A stretch of 64,000 nt of DNA from Ceratotherium simum simum (GCF_000283155.1 NW_004454182.1:1062522-1126521), one strand, 5' to 3'; positions 1 through 12,600 are shown, counted from the stretch's first letter. A program made the numbers and translations. Notes: generated by a model not told the origin, from the sequence alone.

Positions 1-600
1 GTGGGGCCCCGACCTACCTGGCTGGCTGCGGGCTGAGCCCCATGGGCCTCGAGCGGCCGTCTTGGGGACTGAGGACTTTCTGGACGGGGGCCCCGACCTC
101 CTTTGTCACTGGGCAGCCGCCTGGTCCCACCGGTCAGCCCTTTGGTTTTAGCTGCAGCCACCGGGGTCAGAGCCAGGCCCCCGGTCAGCTGGGCCTGCTT
201 GGGGCAGCATCTCAGGTCCACCGCGCAGATGCTGGGCCGGGTGGGCAGCTGGGCAGGGAACTTGAGGGTCGGGCTGCGGGCAGGGTGTCCCAGTCAGGGT
301 GGGCGGCATCTCCTGGACCCGCTCTGCTGTCGTTGGAGCTGCCGGGCCACGGGGTCGGGGGACACATGGACGTGGCTTTGCTCTGTGCTCCTGGTGGCAG
401 CAGCAGAGGCAGCACCTGCCGGAGGGCGGAGGGGCTCCCTTTCTGTCCTTTTTCGAGAAAGTCTGTGTCCTCAAGTGAAGACCTGTTCAGATGTTTATGT
501 AAGTGCTGCCAAACACAGAGTTTGTAACTTCAGAGGACTGGCTTCCACCATAGGCTGTGTGATTAGTACAATCTTCTCATTAACTTTGTGATATTCTTCA
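1..600. other. GC-rich segment of unknown nature
   Basis: Roughly the first 480 bases are strongly GC-rich with several CpGs, then composition falls to the AT-rich background. A 13-bp direct repeat (ggggccccgacct) occurs at 3-15 and 87-99. Open frames of about 160 codons at 42-527 and 103-591 overlap in different frames, as expected for GC-rich noncoding DNA. It could be a CpG-rich repeat edge, the border of a minisatellite, or part of an unannotated transcript continuing to the left. Confidence 0.6.
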
Positions 601-2215
601 GCTCAGGCAGACGATCTTTTAGCTAGCTCTTTATCTCTCCTTAAAGCATGTTGGCTCTTCATCGTGAAAACAACCACAGCAGTACACACCAGGATCTCCC
701 AGGGAAACCCAAAGAGACCTGGAACTTGTCTGAACATTCGACACCACCAGCAGAGCACCCCACAGCTGGGAACCTGGCTGGGAAGACATTTTTGTGACAG
801 TCAGCAGGCCCTCCTTGCTGCAGAGGGCACCACAGTTCTGCCTGATTGCCAGTATCCTGTGGGCCACAATTGACTGCACAGAACCCTATGGAATGTTCTG
901 TCTCTAACAAAACAAGTGCCTGGCAAGCAGGGCAGATAGTCAGCTGGGCTGGTGGAGAGGGAAGGCAGCCAGGTTCTATAAAACGGTGCTCTCTCATTTC
1001 GCTGTGCTCACTGCACACACGAGAATGTTATTACTTTTAAGGTGCATGTGAGGAGGTGGGAAGGGCTGATTGCAGCCAGCAACCAGCCTGGAACTCAGGC
1101 CACTCTGGGCCCCACCTAGCCCTACAGCAAACTTGGAGGATCAAAGCCACATCGCCATCATGTGGTGCCACATCGCCATCTGCGCACACGAGCATGTCAG
1201 GGTGTAATGGTGGGCACACTGCAGTGAGGACTCATGAGACCACGTCCATGGGTGAGGCTCATTCCCTTGGTCTAAAGTTTCCTTCTGCAGCAGGAGAGCC
1301 TGATTCTCCTGCAAAAGTCACAGAGATCTCCCTCCCCTGAAGGCACCCACTCTCCTTAATGTTTGTTCACTCAGGCAGGCAGAGGATCTCCCCAAAGGTG
1401 GTAACTAAGAGTCTTTGACTGTAGTCATAAGAACTCGGGTAAAATCAACCGGGACTGGCAGGGTCTTAAAATTTTATGGATTTTCTGTGGAGCTTGTTTG
1501 CCCCCATTCAATCCTAATGTTCCTGGATGGGGGTGATCCTCCTCTGGGGTGACTCAATGACTCAGGCTTCTTCCTTCATGTGGCCCTGCCACTTTCAGCA
1601 CATGTCTCCCAAGATTGCCCTGGGATGGTCTCCAATCCACCGAGTCATCTTCAGAAGTATGCCTCTGTGGAGGCAGTGGGTCCTTTTTTGGGCTAAATTT
1701 GTCAACCTTTATTTCTTCAAACCACATCTCATTCTTCATATTCAGGGTCAGAGCCTCCTTGCCCATCACCTGGGCCTCTGCCATGAATGACTCGTCCCCA
1801 GGACTGCGTCCAGGAGTCCCTCTGTCTGTGCTCTGTCCTGAGTCAGAGAAACGCCTCTGAGTGTCTGTGGGTAGGTTCACCCCCTCAGGTTTCTCCTCTG
1901 GAGGGAACATGGCTGCCAGAATCTGGGGTCACAAACCTGTACTGGGGGTATTTCCTGCGCACACTGACTCGTCCCCATGCTGACACAAGCGGCAGCCTTG
2001 GCAAGGATGTAGTGCTGCCCAGCTGGAGTGGTGGCTGCACAGCAATGCAAGGATGCTCCTCTTCCAGGGCATTCCATCAGCCAGGCCTCAGGGTGCCATG
2101 CATAGAGTCCTGTTACAAACTAGAAGTTACTGAGCACCTAGGGGTAAAGGTGCCTGGACCAGCGGAGCTGCTTGGAAGGGCCTCCAGAGATCAAGGCCTG
2201 TCACTCACATCCTTG
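601..2215. other. Unclassified moderately GC-rich stretch
   Basis: No gene is recognised. A TATAAAA at 977-983 is followed by a pyrimidine-rich stretch, which would fit an old LTR promoter, but I found no paired LTR or clear ends. A 14-bp direct repeat (gccacatcgccatc) occurs at 1146-1159 and 1167-1180. A 118-codon minus-strand open frame is described separately. Confidence 0.5.
1554..1910 (-). other. Unidentified 118-codon open frame
   Basis: The frame runs from ATG at 1910 to a stop at 1554. Its conceptual product is charged and Pro/Ser-rich (starts MFPPEEKPEG, contains ALTLNMKNEMWFEE), which looks more protein-like than neighbouring frames. I recognise no domain and see no splice sites that convince me. 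It may be a decayed retrotransposon or a processed-gene remnant, or chance. Confidence 0.25.
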
Positions 2216-2440
2216 GAGGGAACCATTTAGCACATGATGGAGATTTAATGATGATTGTGGGGGCTGGCAGGTCTGAAATCCATATGGCAGGTGGGCAGTC
2301 TGGAAATTTAGGTAAGAGTTGAAATTATAATCTTGATTCTGAAATCTGCAAGGCAGGCCAGGTAGGGTGGAAACTCCGGCAAACTTTCTATGTTACTCTC
2401 TGAAGGCAGAATTCCTGTTTCCTATTTTTTCATATAATTT
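2216..2440 (+). repeat. Old L1 3' UTR fragment (L1M-like)
   Basis: The run 'gctggcaggtctgaaatcc...ggcaggtgggcagtctggaaatt...ggcaggccaggtagggtggaaactc' is the repeated motif typical of 3' UTRs of old mammalian L1 elements in sense orientation. Boundaries are approximate and the subfamily is not assigned. Confidence 0.6.
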
Positions 2441-4484
2441 TACTTCAAATGTATTGGAAAGGAGGAAGACTTTCAAAAGAGGACCAAGAATACACACTAT
2501 AACAAGAAAGCATAGACAGAGTAAATTGGGAAAAAGAATCTCCTTTTCAGGGATTAACAGAGATTTACAATTCAGAGGTGTCACCCACAGTGTAACTCAG
2601 CAAGATGGAAGGAAGAAATGTGTGCTCCCACTTGACCTGACTCTGCAAGGACAGTTTAGGTAAGGGGTGGTCTTGCTTTGCCCCCAGGGCCAGCACAGAG
2701 TCTCTAGAATACAGGGCTCAGCTTTGGGAAGGGAGAGAAAATGATTAAGATTTTCAATCCTTAGGCTTCCCACGGGCTTGAGAAACGAAGCTTGCCTTCT
2801 CCCCTGATTTGGGGAGTAGCCGTTCTCCCACAACAGGTCTTTGATTTAACTCTTTGAACCTGAGTATAGGGTTTCCCAGGATAATGGAATTGTGACACAG
2901 CGTTCGCTCTGACGCAGGAGCTGTTGACCTGGTTGGCCCCAACGCCAGCTTCAAGCAGATTTCCTGCAATGAGTTGGGTCAAGGAAAGTTATTCACTGAT
3001 GCTTAATTTATTTTCTATGGCCACGTTGCCGTCCTCCTTCTATGGAAGTGCCGCTAACAAATACTCCTTTGCACTTGTTTGAAGGACATTCACTGCCCCG
3101 ATGTGAGAATATTCTCAGTGTCTTTGTATAGTCCTGGTTTGCCTGTTAAGAAGGACATTTTGTTATTTCAGCAGCCCTCAAACAGGTAATAAATAAGTTT
3201 CCACTGGGTTAGCACTTCCTCTCATTTCCTGAAGGAGGGGCTGATTGTTCTGACAGCTCCCTAGGGATATTCCAGGCTCTCTCGAAATGACTAAAGTTGC
3301 CACTGCATCATCCTATGCACACTGTCACATAGAAAACCCAGGGAAGGTCATTCATAGCATGAGCATCAAGGCTGGGATTGTCTGCATTGGAATTTCTCTG
3401 AAGCTAAGTAAACCACTGAACTGTAAACGGAGTTATGGTAGAAAATGGTAGAAGAGGCTTAAAACCTGTGGAGATGCGCTTTTAGAATATTTGGCTTGGA
3501 TGGTGTCATCTGTAGAAGAATGAAAAGGCATGGCTGCTTTTGAAGAGCATGAGGACAATATGACTCCCAACACAAAGCACAGATAGTCCTGCTTGACACA
3601 GGACAAGCAACTATTAATCAGATAAGTTTTGCAAAGATAATGGAGGTTTCTGGAAGATGATTACTTCTCCCAGCGCTGTGCATTACAATTAGACTTGAGT
3701 GCATATGAAAAAGAAGTGAGCGAAGTTGCCAAAGCTGTCCTGCTGCCCACACAAAATGATTAAACAATTATGCAAAAGAAGATTCCTCAGAAGTGTAGGA
3801 GGTGCAGAACTCAATTGCTTCCAGGCCTGAAAAAGGGGCTATAATTTGACAGTCACTTAAATTGCGATTTCTTTCAATAATAATGCATTGCTCATTTTGT
3901 AAATGAACTCCAAATTGTTACTCCTGGTAACTCGCTAAACTTTCCTACCATCTGAATTTCAAGGACTTAATCATATAATTAAGAAGTGATCAAGGTAACA
4001 CCAAAAAAATTCAATATGAATTATCTTGAGGATTCAGTGGATCTATCTAAAATGGCAGCATTACTGGAATTGTTATTAACGTGAGTTTATGAAATACTTA
4101 TTTCCATAAGCGCTCCAAATCAGTGTGCTCTTTTAAGCTTTTCTCTAAGGAGAGGAACAACAAAAGAAAAAGGCTAGGAAAAAAGAGCTCCTCCTTTAGC
4201 TCTTTTTAGCTGATTTGGATGTTAAAGATTAATCACTTGGCGATTGCTCTATTTTCTCTTTTTTCACTCTAAACTAAACGTTATTTTATTCCTTTTTGGT
4301 GACCAGATTATGCAAGGAAATCTAGTATATTTATAAAATACAGATAAATTAAAAAAGTCAAACATCTTGAAATTCCAACCCAATACCATCAAACTTTAAT
4401 TTTATCATTAAAATAAGCCTTAGTCCAATTATATTAAATTTTCGAAGGAAGCTGCTTTGCCCAAGTATATTCTCCCTTCTTGAG
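2441..4484. other. Gene-free, apparently unique sequence; candidate conserved segment at 3600-3990
   Basis: No exon, RNA gene or clear repeat is seen. The part at 3600-3990 has low repeat content and closely spaced homeobox-like TAAT/ATTA and an octamer-like ATGCAAAA, which is the look of a developmental enhancer. No conservation data are available here. Confidence 0.4.
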
Positions 4485-4770
4485 GGCAGTCTGCATGTAA
4501 TAGCTGGCCAATGGAGGATAAATGGGCCTACCTCTCTTGCATCAATCTAAGACAATTCTGTAGGACCATCCTTGCTGCAGAGCTGTCGTGGGGTTGGTCA
4601 AGTCTTTTCTTATGACAGTATCACAGACCGACTTCCTCCTCTTCCCAGTCCTGCTTCCCTCAGTCCTTCACAGGTATCGTCCTAAGGGTACTCCCCAATA
4701 AACTTCCTACACTCAAATCTTCATCTCAGACTCTGTTTTCTGGAGAACCTGACCTGAGGCATGAGTTAAG
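4485..4770 (+). repeat. Ancient LTR- or LINE-like repeat with AATAAA
   Basis: The stretch ends in 'tccccaataaacttcctacactcaaatcttcatctcagactctgttttctggagaacctgacc', a pattern common at the 3' part of old mammalian retroelements. AATAAA is at 4697-4702. The exact family is not resolved. Confidence 0.45.
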
Positions 4771-5599
4771 AAAACACACTAAATTTTCTGGGATCATGCA
4801 GCCTGGGAAGTTCAACCCTTGAAGTAAATCTAAATAGATCCTAAGACCTAATAGGAGATAAGTTCAATATAAAAAAAACAGAAGCTGGTAAATGCACAGA
4901 TAATGGAGGAAGCTTGTGGAAGTACTCTTCTGATTGCTTCCATATTCTCAGTAAATAGGAAGCTGAAAGTAAGGATTGGGGAGGAAATATTAGAGGTTTG
5001 AAGATGGAGAAGAAGGTATCAAATAGTTGTCTGGAGACTGGGAGGTGCATGTGTGCAAATGAAGAATAAATAGAGAGTTAGGTTTAACGTGAGTTGGAGT
5101 TTTGACAAGAGAACATTATGAGAGGCAAGAGACTGATCATAATTATTCCTTGTTCGCAGTCACAAAACTAATTGTGAGTAAAATTCTGCTTTTATGACAT
5201 TTTCTTATTAATTGATTATAATAACGAACCATAAAATTTAAATTGTATCAGAGAGGACATGATCTCCCTTGATGAGAGTTGGTTAAGTTGATGGATAATA
5301 ACTCTCAGTGGAGCTGAAAGATATCTGTAATCAGAATACTGGAGGGAATAAACTGGAAAGATCTCATACAGTAGATTGCATTGAGTTGAGATTGTAGAGG
5401 ATTATAGACATTTGTAATGACAAGGCCTAGGATATGACAGTGGGAATGAGAGGATGAAATAGGATGGAGTATGATAGCCTTCATTCATTTATTAGCAAAC
5501 ATTTATGTAGACAAGATCAAGGAACTGAGAGATCAGAGTGTTACATAATCTATATCAATATTGAGGTTGGATATATGATTAGAAAGAATGCGAGTCATC
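4771..5599. other. Gene-free unclassified sequence
   Basis: Purine-rich, moderately AT-rich sequence with short open frames only (for example 4841-5050 minus, 5464-5652 plus), none with a recognisable family. It may include old repeat debris too diverged to name. Confidence 0.5.
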
Positions 5600-7965
5600 C
5601 CCTAAGATCTACTTTCTTAGCAACTTTCAAGTATAAAATACAATACTGTTAACTATATTCACCATGATGTACATTATATCTCCAGAACTTATTTATCTTA
5701 CTACTGGAAGTTTGTACCTTTTGATAACCTTCAGCTATTTCCACCTCTTCCCCCACTGCTGGCGACCACCAATTTACTTGATTTCTATGAGTTTGTTGTT
5801 TTTAGATTCCACATATAAGTGATATCATACAATATTTGTCTTTCTCTGTCTGACTCATTTGACTTTGCATAATGGCCTCAAGTTTCATCCACGTTGTTGC
5901 AAATGGCAGGATTTCTTTCTTTGTTACGGCTAAATAATATTCCGTTACATATATATACCACATCTTCTTTATCCATTGATGTACATTTACATTGTTTCCA
6001 TGGCTTGGCTATTGTAAATAATGCTGCTATGAACATAGTAGTGCCAATATTTCTTTGAAATAATGATTTCATTCCCTTTGAATATAAATACAGCAGTGGA
6101 ATTGCTGGATTGCATGGTAGTTCTATTTTTAACTTTTTGAAGAATCTTCCTACTGTTTTCCATAGTGGCTGCATCAATTTAAATTCCCACTAGCAGTGTT
6201 CAAAGGTTCCCTTTTCTCCACATCCTCACCAGCTCTTGTTTGTTCATGTCTTTTTGATAATAGCCATTCTAACAGATGTGAGATGATAGCACATTGTGGT
6301 TTTGATTTGCATTTCCCTGAGGATTAGTGGTGTTGAGCACCTTTTAATGCACCAGTTGACTATTTGTCTATCTTCTTTGGAAAAATGTGTATTCAGGTCC
6401 TTTGTCAATTTTTTAATCAGGTTATTTGTTTGTTATTGAGTTGTATGAGTTCCTTATATATTTTGGATGTTAACTTTTTATTGGATGTATGGTTTGCAAA
6501 CATTTTCTCCCATTTTGTAGATTTCCTTTTTATTTTGTGGATCATTTACTTTACTGCGCAAAGCTTTTAGATTGACATAGTCCCACACGTTTATTTTGCT
6601 TTTGTTGCTTGTGCTTTTGGTGTCATATCCAAAAAATCATTGCCAAGACCAGTGTCAAGGAGGTTGTTCCCTATGTTGTCATCTAGGAGTTTTAAAATTT
6701 CAGGTCTTACATTTAAGTCTTTAATCCACCTAGAGATAATTTTTGTGAGTGATGTAAGATAGGGGTCCAGTTTTGTTCTTTTGCATGTGACTATCCAATT
6801 TTCCAAACACCATTTATTGAAGAGATTTTTTTTTCTCCATTGAGTATTTGGCTCCTTTGTCAAATATTAGTTGGCCATATATGCATCAGTTTATTTCTGG
6901 GCCCTCTATTCTGTTCCATTTCTCTATGTGTCTGTTTTTATGCGAATACCCTACTGTTTTGATTACTATTGCTTTGTAATACAGTTTGAAATGATGATGC
7001 ATGATGCCTCCAGCTTCGTTCTTTCTCAGAATTACTTTGTCTATTTCAGTTCTTTCGTGGTTCCATACAAATTTTAAGATTTATTTTTTTATTTCTGTGA
7101 AAAATGCCATTGTAATACTGATCTGGATTACATTAAATCTATAAATGACTTTGGATAGTATGGACATTTTAACAATATTAATTTTTTCGATCCATGAACA
7201 TGGGCTATGTCATCTTTTGTTTATGTCTTCTTCAACTTCTTTTATCAATATCTTATAATTTTCAGGGTACAGGCCTTTCACTTCCTTGGTTAAATTTATT
7301 CCTAGGTATTTTATTCTTTTTGATGCAATTGTAAATGGAATTGTTTTCTTAATTTCTCTTTCTGATAGTTCGCTATTAGTGTATAGAAACACAACTGACT
7401 TTTGTATAGTGATTTAGTATCCTGCAAACTTTACTGAATTTGTTTGTTAGTTCTAGCAATTTTTTTGTAGAGTCATTAGGGTTTTTTATATATAAGATCA
7501 TGTCATCTGCAAACAGAGACAATTTTACATTTTCCTTTTATATTTGGATGCCTTTTTATTTCTTTTCCTTGCCAGATTGCTCCAGCTAGGACTTCCAGTA
7601 CTGAGTGGAACAGGAGTGAGAGTGAGCTCCTTGTCTTGTAACTAATCTTAGAGGAAAAGCTTTCAACTTTTCACTATTGAGTATGATCTTAACCGTGGAC
7701 TTTTCATATTTGGCCTTTATTATCTTGAGGTACATTTCTTAATATATTCAATTTTTTGAGAGTCTTTCTCATGAAAGGATGTTGGATTTTGTCAAATGCT
7801 TTTTCTGCATCTATTGAGATGATCAGATGATTTTTATCTTTCATTCTGCTAATGTGATATAACACATTGATTGATGTACATATGTCAAACCGTCCTTGCA
7901 TCCCAGGGGTGAAATTCATTTGATCATAGTATATGATCCTTTTAAGGTGCTTTGGAATTCAGTTT
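5600..7965 (-). repeat. L1 LINE, 3' UTR and 3' part of ORF2, antisense
   Basis: The left end reads as a reverse-complemented L1MA-type 3' UTR ('gttaactatattcaccatgatgtacatt', 'agattccacatataagtg'). It runs into ORF2: 'tttgatttgcatttccctgaggattagtg' near 6300 and 'tctattgagatgatcagatgatttttatc' near 7810 are the classic antisense ORF2 landmarks. Minus-strand frames at 5878-6177, 6591-6863 and 7704-7919 are broken pieces of the reverse transcriptase C-terminal region. The element is dead, with many frameshifts and stops. Confidence 0.9.
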
Positions 7966-8635
7966 GCAAGGCTTTGAACTTGCTTCCTTGCCTGGGTGGG
8001 GGCCACAGAATGGGCTCCATGGCTGGTATGGCCCATTGGCTCTGAAGCCAAATCAGGCAGAACTGCCGACTGAGCTCCCAGGCCAGATGGGACCAATGGT
8101 TCAGCTCTCCAGATGGGCAAAGCAGCTAGGTGGGATCTCTGTTCAGTCACAGCTTCAAGTAGGAATGTGTTCTGCCAAGATCTGAGCACTGGTTGCTATA
8201 AGCCCCACCCTCTTCTCCTTCACCATCTCTATCTGATTCCTAGTGGTGGAGGCCTGCAGATACCCAGTAAGGCCAGTCTCAAGTGGGCCTCCTGGGAAGC
8301 ATCCTTCAATCTGGGGAAGCTGGATATCTACTTGGGCTCTCTTTTCCCTCTGGAGAAACCATAGGCCCAGAGAAACCCTCTCAGTGCAGTGCTATGCTGG
8401 CCTGGGGGAAGGGCAATATGGTTAAAGTGAAACCACTCCTCTTCCCTTCTAATGTGGCCCTTCTCTGTCTCTGAGGTCCAGTTGTGGGGGGTGGGGGAGC
8501 TTCAGCCTCCCCTCCAGGTTCTGAGATTTTCACAATGGCGTCTTATCTATGGATAGTTGCTGGTTGGTCTTCCTGTGAGGGAGACTGAAGTCAGGAATGA
8601 CTTATGTCTCCATCTTGATGATGTCACCTCCGAAA
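7966..8635 (-). repeat. Probable L1 5' end, antisense, joined to the ORF2 fragment
   Basis: GC-rich block directly following the antisense ORF2 piece. Read on the minus strand, it begins 'ggtgacatcatcaagatggagac' followed by 'ctccctcacaggaagaccaaccagcaactatcc', the style of an old L1 5' UTR. This implies a copy with its 5' end kept but ORF1 and most of ORF2 missing at the junction near 7960. Plus-strand frames in this block are incidental. Confidence 0.6.
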
Positions 8636-9387
8636 AATCCTTATTAAGAGTTTAGTAGATGACCACCATATGGAGGGAAGTGCATGGAGTATCTGAGGAT
8701 AGGTAAGCCAAAGCTGGGAAATTTAGGAGAAGCAAGAAAGAGAATGATCTGAAAATCATGGTCCCTCTTGGTCTGTGGGTACAAGGGATGTAGGAGAGAA
8801 ACAATCTCCTCTTAAAAGGGTTGCTATGGAAGCTGTGCTCTCAAGAGAAAACCAAGTTTCTGTTAGAGTAAAATTTGAAGATATAGGGGATTTTTCTGAT
8901 TACTGGCTTTAAATCCTAAAGGGTTCAGTGGAAGAAGGGCTTTAGGTGTTGCGGAAGAATGGGAAGAGTTCATTGAAGGGAAGGTGACTAGAGTCAAGGG
9001 ATTAGGGATGACCCAGAAGTCCTTGAATTCTTGTGGAGAGCAAGGATAAAGGGCATAATGAGATAATTCTTAGTAATTTTAAGGCAAAATCTGGTAATGA
9101 GGCCAGGATTGTTTGGGGGAAGAAAATTGAAGCCTTTTCAGGAGGGCATGGCATCCTAGGGTGTTCTCTTCACTTTTAACAATCATGAGTGGAAGGTAGG
9201 GACTGAATTTTCAAATATAGAGAAACAGAGCTCTTGAGATTCCTCTGGACTCGGCTGATGTGGCATGGAGGCTAGCAGAAAAACTGGCTATTGCAAAATA
9301 GGGCAGACAAGGTGGAATTTGACATAAAGCCACATCCTCATTAATTGAAAATCCAGCATATGGTCCTCAAGATGACTTAATACAGAC
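8636..9387. other. Gene-free unclassified sequence
   Basis: Purine-rich unique-looking DNA between the L1 and the DNA transposon copy. No frames of note, no recognisable repeat and no RNA gene. Confidence 0.5.
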
Positions 9388-9601
9388 CAGGGTTTCTCCA
9401 TCTTGTCACTATTGACCTCTTTTGCTGAATAACTTTCCCTTGTTGGTGTTTTTCAGTGAGTTGTAAAATATTTAACAGCATCTCTGGCCTCCGTTCACTA
9501 GTTTCCAGTAGCACCCCCTCAGTTGTGACAACCAATAATGTCTCCACATATTGCCAAATGTTCCTTGGGGGACAAAAATCAACTCCATGGAGAACCACTT
9601 G
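9388..9601 (+). mobile_element. Nonautonomous hAT-type DNA transposon fossil (MER/Charlie-related)
   Basis: It starts cagggtttctcca and ends tggagaaccacttg, imperfect terminal inverted repeats typical of hAT-Charlie MITE-like elements. The body 'cagcatctctggcctcc...ccagtagcaccccctcagttgtgacaaccaataatgtctccacatattgccaaatg' is a well-known mammalian MER element. I cannot fix the subfamily name and an 8-bp target duplication is not clear. Confidence 0.8.
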
Positions 9602-11044
9602 TGTAAATATATGTAAGAAATCGTGACAGCCCAGAGGATAGAACAGTAAACTTTATTTGGATATATCAGGAAAGGCTTCAGACAGGAAGTGATGTGTGAT
9701 GCTCTTAAGGACTCTTTAGGCAATCAACATATTTGGGGAAAGAATTCATAGTGAGCCATTCCTAAGAGAAACTTGGTAATGCTATTTATTAAGTTAATTA
9801 AGTCATTATGTGGGACAGTTTCTAAGTGAGTCAGTATGTATATTGAGGACCTTTATGTTTGTTTAGATTTGTAGGATGTCAACATTACCAAAAACAACCA
9901 TTGCTACTTCTTTGTATCTGAAATGAAAAAACTCTGCATCTTGCTTAAATTGCCCCTTTTCAGTGACTCTGAAATGTCAAACTATGGCAAAAAAGGGCAC
10001 AAGTCAATTAATACGAAAATGTTATAAGAGCAGAATTTTCTTCACAATTAGATTTGTGACTGCAAAAACGTGGTGAAAAAGCATGAGAATGGCCCTGTTT
10101 CTTGTTGAAACTATATATTCCAAAGCATACACAATCTTCACCAAACGTTAGATTCTAAGTCATCTTTTTAGAAAATATTTGAGCTCTTTTAATTTATCCC
10201 TTCCTATTTTTGTTCTTAGTTTCCTCTTTGATATGTCGGTGCATTTTTATGTGTCGTGTATTCCATGCCAAAATTGAAGTTAAACTCAAGACCATGCTTA
10301 TATAGAGTCGAAATTAAGATACTTAGGAACAACCACATGGTTGACTGCACAGCTATTTTTCATTCAGAATCTTGGCTTCAAGTGTGTATAACGCAAAATG
10401 TGACCTTTAGACAGATTATGCCTTTTCAGACTTCTTATGCTAAATACCAGAGCCTATACAATGAGCTGCTCTTCTCACCATTCAGAGCATTTTTACTCTT
10501 GTGACCAATTCTCATTTAGTTTTCAACACCTATTGTTTTTATAGTGTGATAGCATCCTACCTAAGTGAAAATAACATGGATTAAAATTATCTTCTCATCT
10601 GGAATGCAAGCAGTTCTTTATGAGTCCCAGTGCACTGCTCAGCATCTTTATTCCCCAAGGCCAGTTCTCTGGATGACTTTCACCTTGATAACCTGTTGAC
10701 ATAGTCAGATGATATTGATAATCACACACTGAACAAACTGTGGGAAAAAGTCACTTAGTTGAGGCCGATGATGCAAAGGCATTCCTCATATCATATGGTT
10801 TTCTCCTTTCCCATAAAAAATATGAGAGAAAATGATCATTTTGGAGTAGTCTGCCAACAAACAGTGCACACTAACATATGGGATTACTATATATGTTAGT
10901 CTGCCTTTAATCATGAAAATACAATTTAATAGTATTTTCTATGTGTAGGTTTCTGATAGTAATTTCTTGTGAAGGTTCTCCAATGGTGGTTTCAACTTTG
11001 GGTTAACAATGTGTTGTAAAATTACTAATAAAGTGAATTTTTGC
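9602..11044. other. Gene-free unclassified sequence
   Basis: AT-rich unique sequence without recognised repeats or exons. The 82-codon frame at 10256-10504 has no family and no splice or promoter support. Confidence 0.5.
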
Positions 11045-12600
11045 ACTTATGCCTTTGAGACAGCAGCATTTAAAAATCACACTGTAGGACTTTGCTTCTG
11101 GGAAGGAGTAGACAAATTTTCCCTATTTCTCTCCCTAAGGACAACTAAAATCTACAGCCATTATATGTGAAACAAACTCTGAAAAGTGGAGAGAAGAAGA
11201 AAAACTGTCTGGGAACCTTGGGGCCCAAGGATTAACATGGGTGTAGTCCCTGGGTTTTCTTTGAGCCTCATATATCTCAGGCTTGGAGAAGAAGAAGTCA
11301 GCAATCCAGCCTCACCAAAAGATACCGACAATAAAGCTCCAATAAAAGCCTCCTCCTTTAGCCAAAGGAACAAGAAAGGGAGAGCTTAGCAAGAAAACTT
11401 TTAGACAATAACCTCTCTACTCCAGTCAAAGAGCACAGAAAACATTGCAGCCTCATTCTCATTCATACCAATAAAGGTTGAGTGGGTAACCTAGACCACC
11501 ACTCTCATCAGACTGTAATGAGGTACCCAACCCACCTGCCAGGGTGGTGTCAGAGAAGGTCAAATAAGGAGCTGGGACTTTCATCTCTGCCATGTGGTAA
11601 TGATGCACTCCTCCCCAACACAATGTAGGTGGAAATGGTTGAGGATCCAGGGCTTCCAACCCCATCTGTCAGTGTTGAAGCATCCCTCCCACTCCCTGTT
11701 GAGGTGATGTCAGTGGAGGATTTTCACCCCGGCCCAGGGGCAATGAGACACCATTCCATGGTGTCAGTGGAGGACAAGTGGGGAGCAGTAAAGAAGGAAT
11801 TCCTACCCCTCCCATACAGGGTGGTATCACTGGAGACCTATAGGGAAGATGGAACTCTCACACCACCTTGGAGTAACAAGGAGCCTCTGACTTCCCACCA
11901 TCTCCCAAAGCCCCCATTGTCAACAGAAGCCAAATGGAAATGTGGATTTCTACCCTCACCTGGCAGTAACAAGGGGGCACTCCCCTCCTCCTGCTGAAGC
12001 AGTGTCAGAGGAAACCAGCTAACATAGAAGGTTTAAATAAGATCCTTATAACTTAATACACAAATTATTCAGGTTGTAACTGAAATTCACTTGTCATACC
12101 AAGATCCAGGAAAACAACAATTTAAATTTAAAAAATAATAACCAATAGACACCAACACCAAGACGGCAGAGATGTTAGCATAATCTGACAAATATTTTAA
12201 TGCAGACCCCATGAAAATGCTTTAATGAACAACTATGAATGCACTTGAATGGAAAAATTAAATGGAAAAATGGAAAAATTAAAGCCTCGGCACAAAATAC
12301 AAAGTATCAGCAAATGAATAGACTATATGAAGAAGAATCAAATGGAAATTTTGGAACTGAATAATATAAAAAGCATATAATAATATAAAAAAGAACACAG
12401 AAGAAAGAGGAAAGAATCAGTGAACTGGAAGACAGAACAAGAGAAATTACTCAGTATGAAAAACAGAGAGAAAATAGACTTGGGGGAAAAAAAATGAATA
12501 GAGCCTAAGGGATCCCAGAGACTATAACAAAGAGCGTGGGGCTGAAAAGAACTTGAACAAATAATAGATGAAACCTTTTAAATATAACAAAAAAATACAA
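11045..12600 (+). repeat. Old L1, 5' UTR and ORF1-like region
   Basis: The stretch 11,100-12,000 shows the repeated 'gtcagtggag...ccaggggcaatgagaca...ctcacctggcagtaacaag' phrases seen in old L1 5' UTRs. It passes into an adenine-rich region with 'gaaagaatcagtgaactggaagacagaac', a typical ORF1 coiled-coil coding phrase. The 122-codon frame at 11629-11997 lies in the 5' UTR and is not a gene. Confidence 0.7.

Noticed and set aside
48..59. ctcgagcggccg, resembling a cloning-vector polylinker
   Set aside because: The NotI site is incomplete and no vector sequence flanks it; a chance match in CpG-rich DNA is more likely.
42..591. Two overlapping open frames of about 160 codons in the GC-rich left edge
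   Set aside because: Overlapping frames on both strands are expected in GC-rich DNA; the products lack any recognisable domain and no splice or promoter signal was convincing.
11629..11997. 122-codon open frame
   Set aside because: It lies within an old L1 5' UTR and has no similarity to a known protein that I can see.
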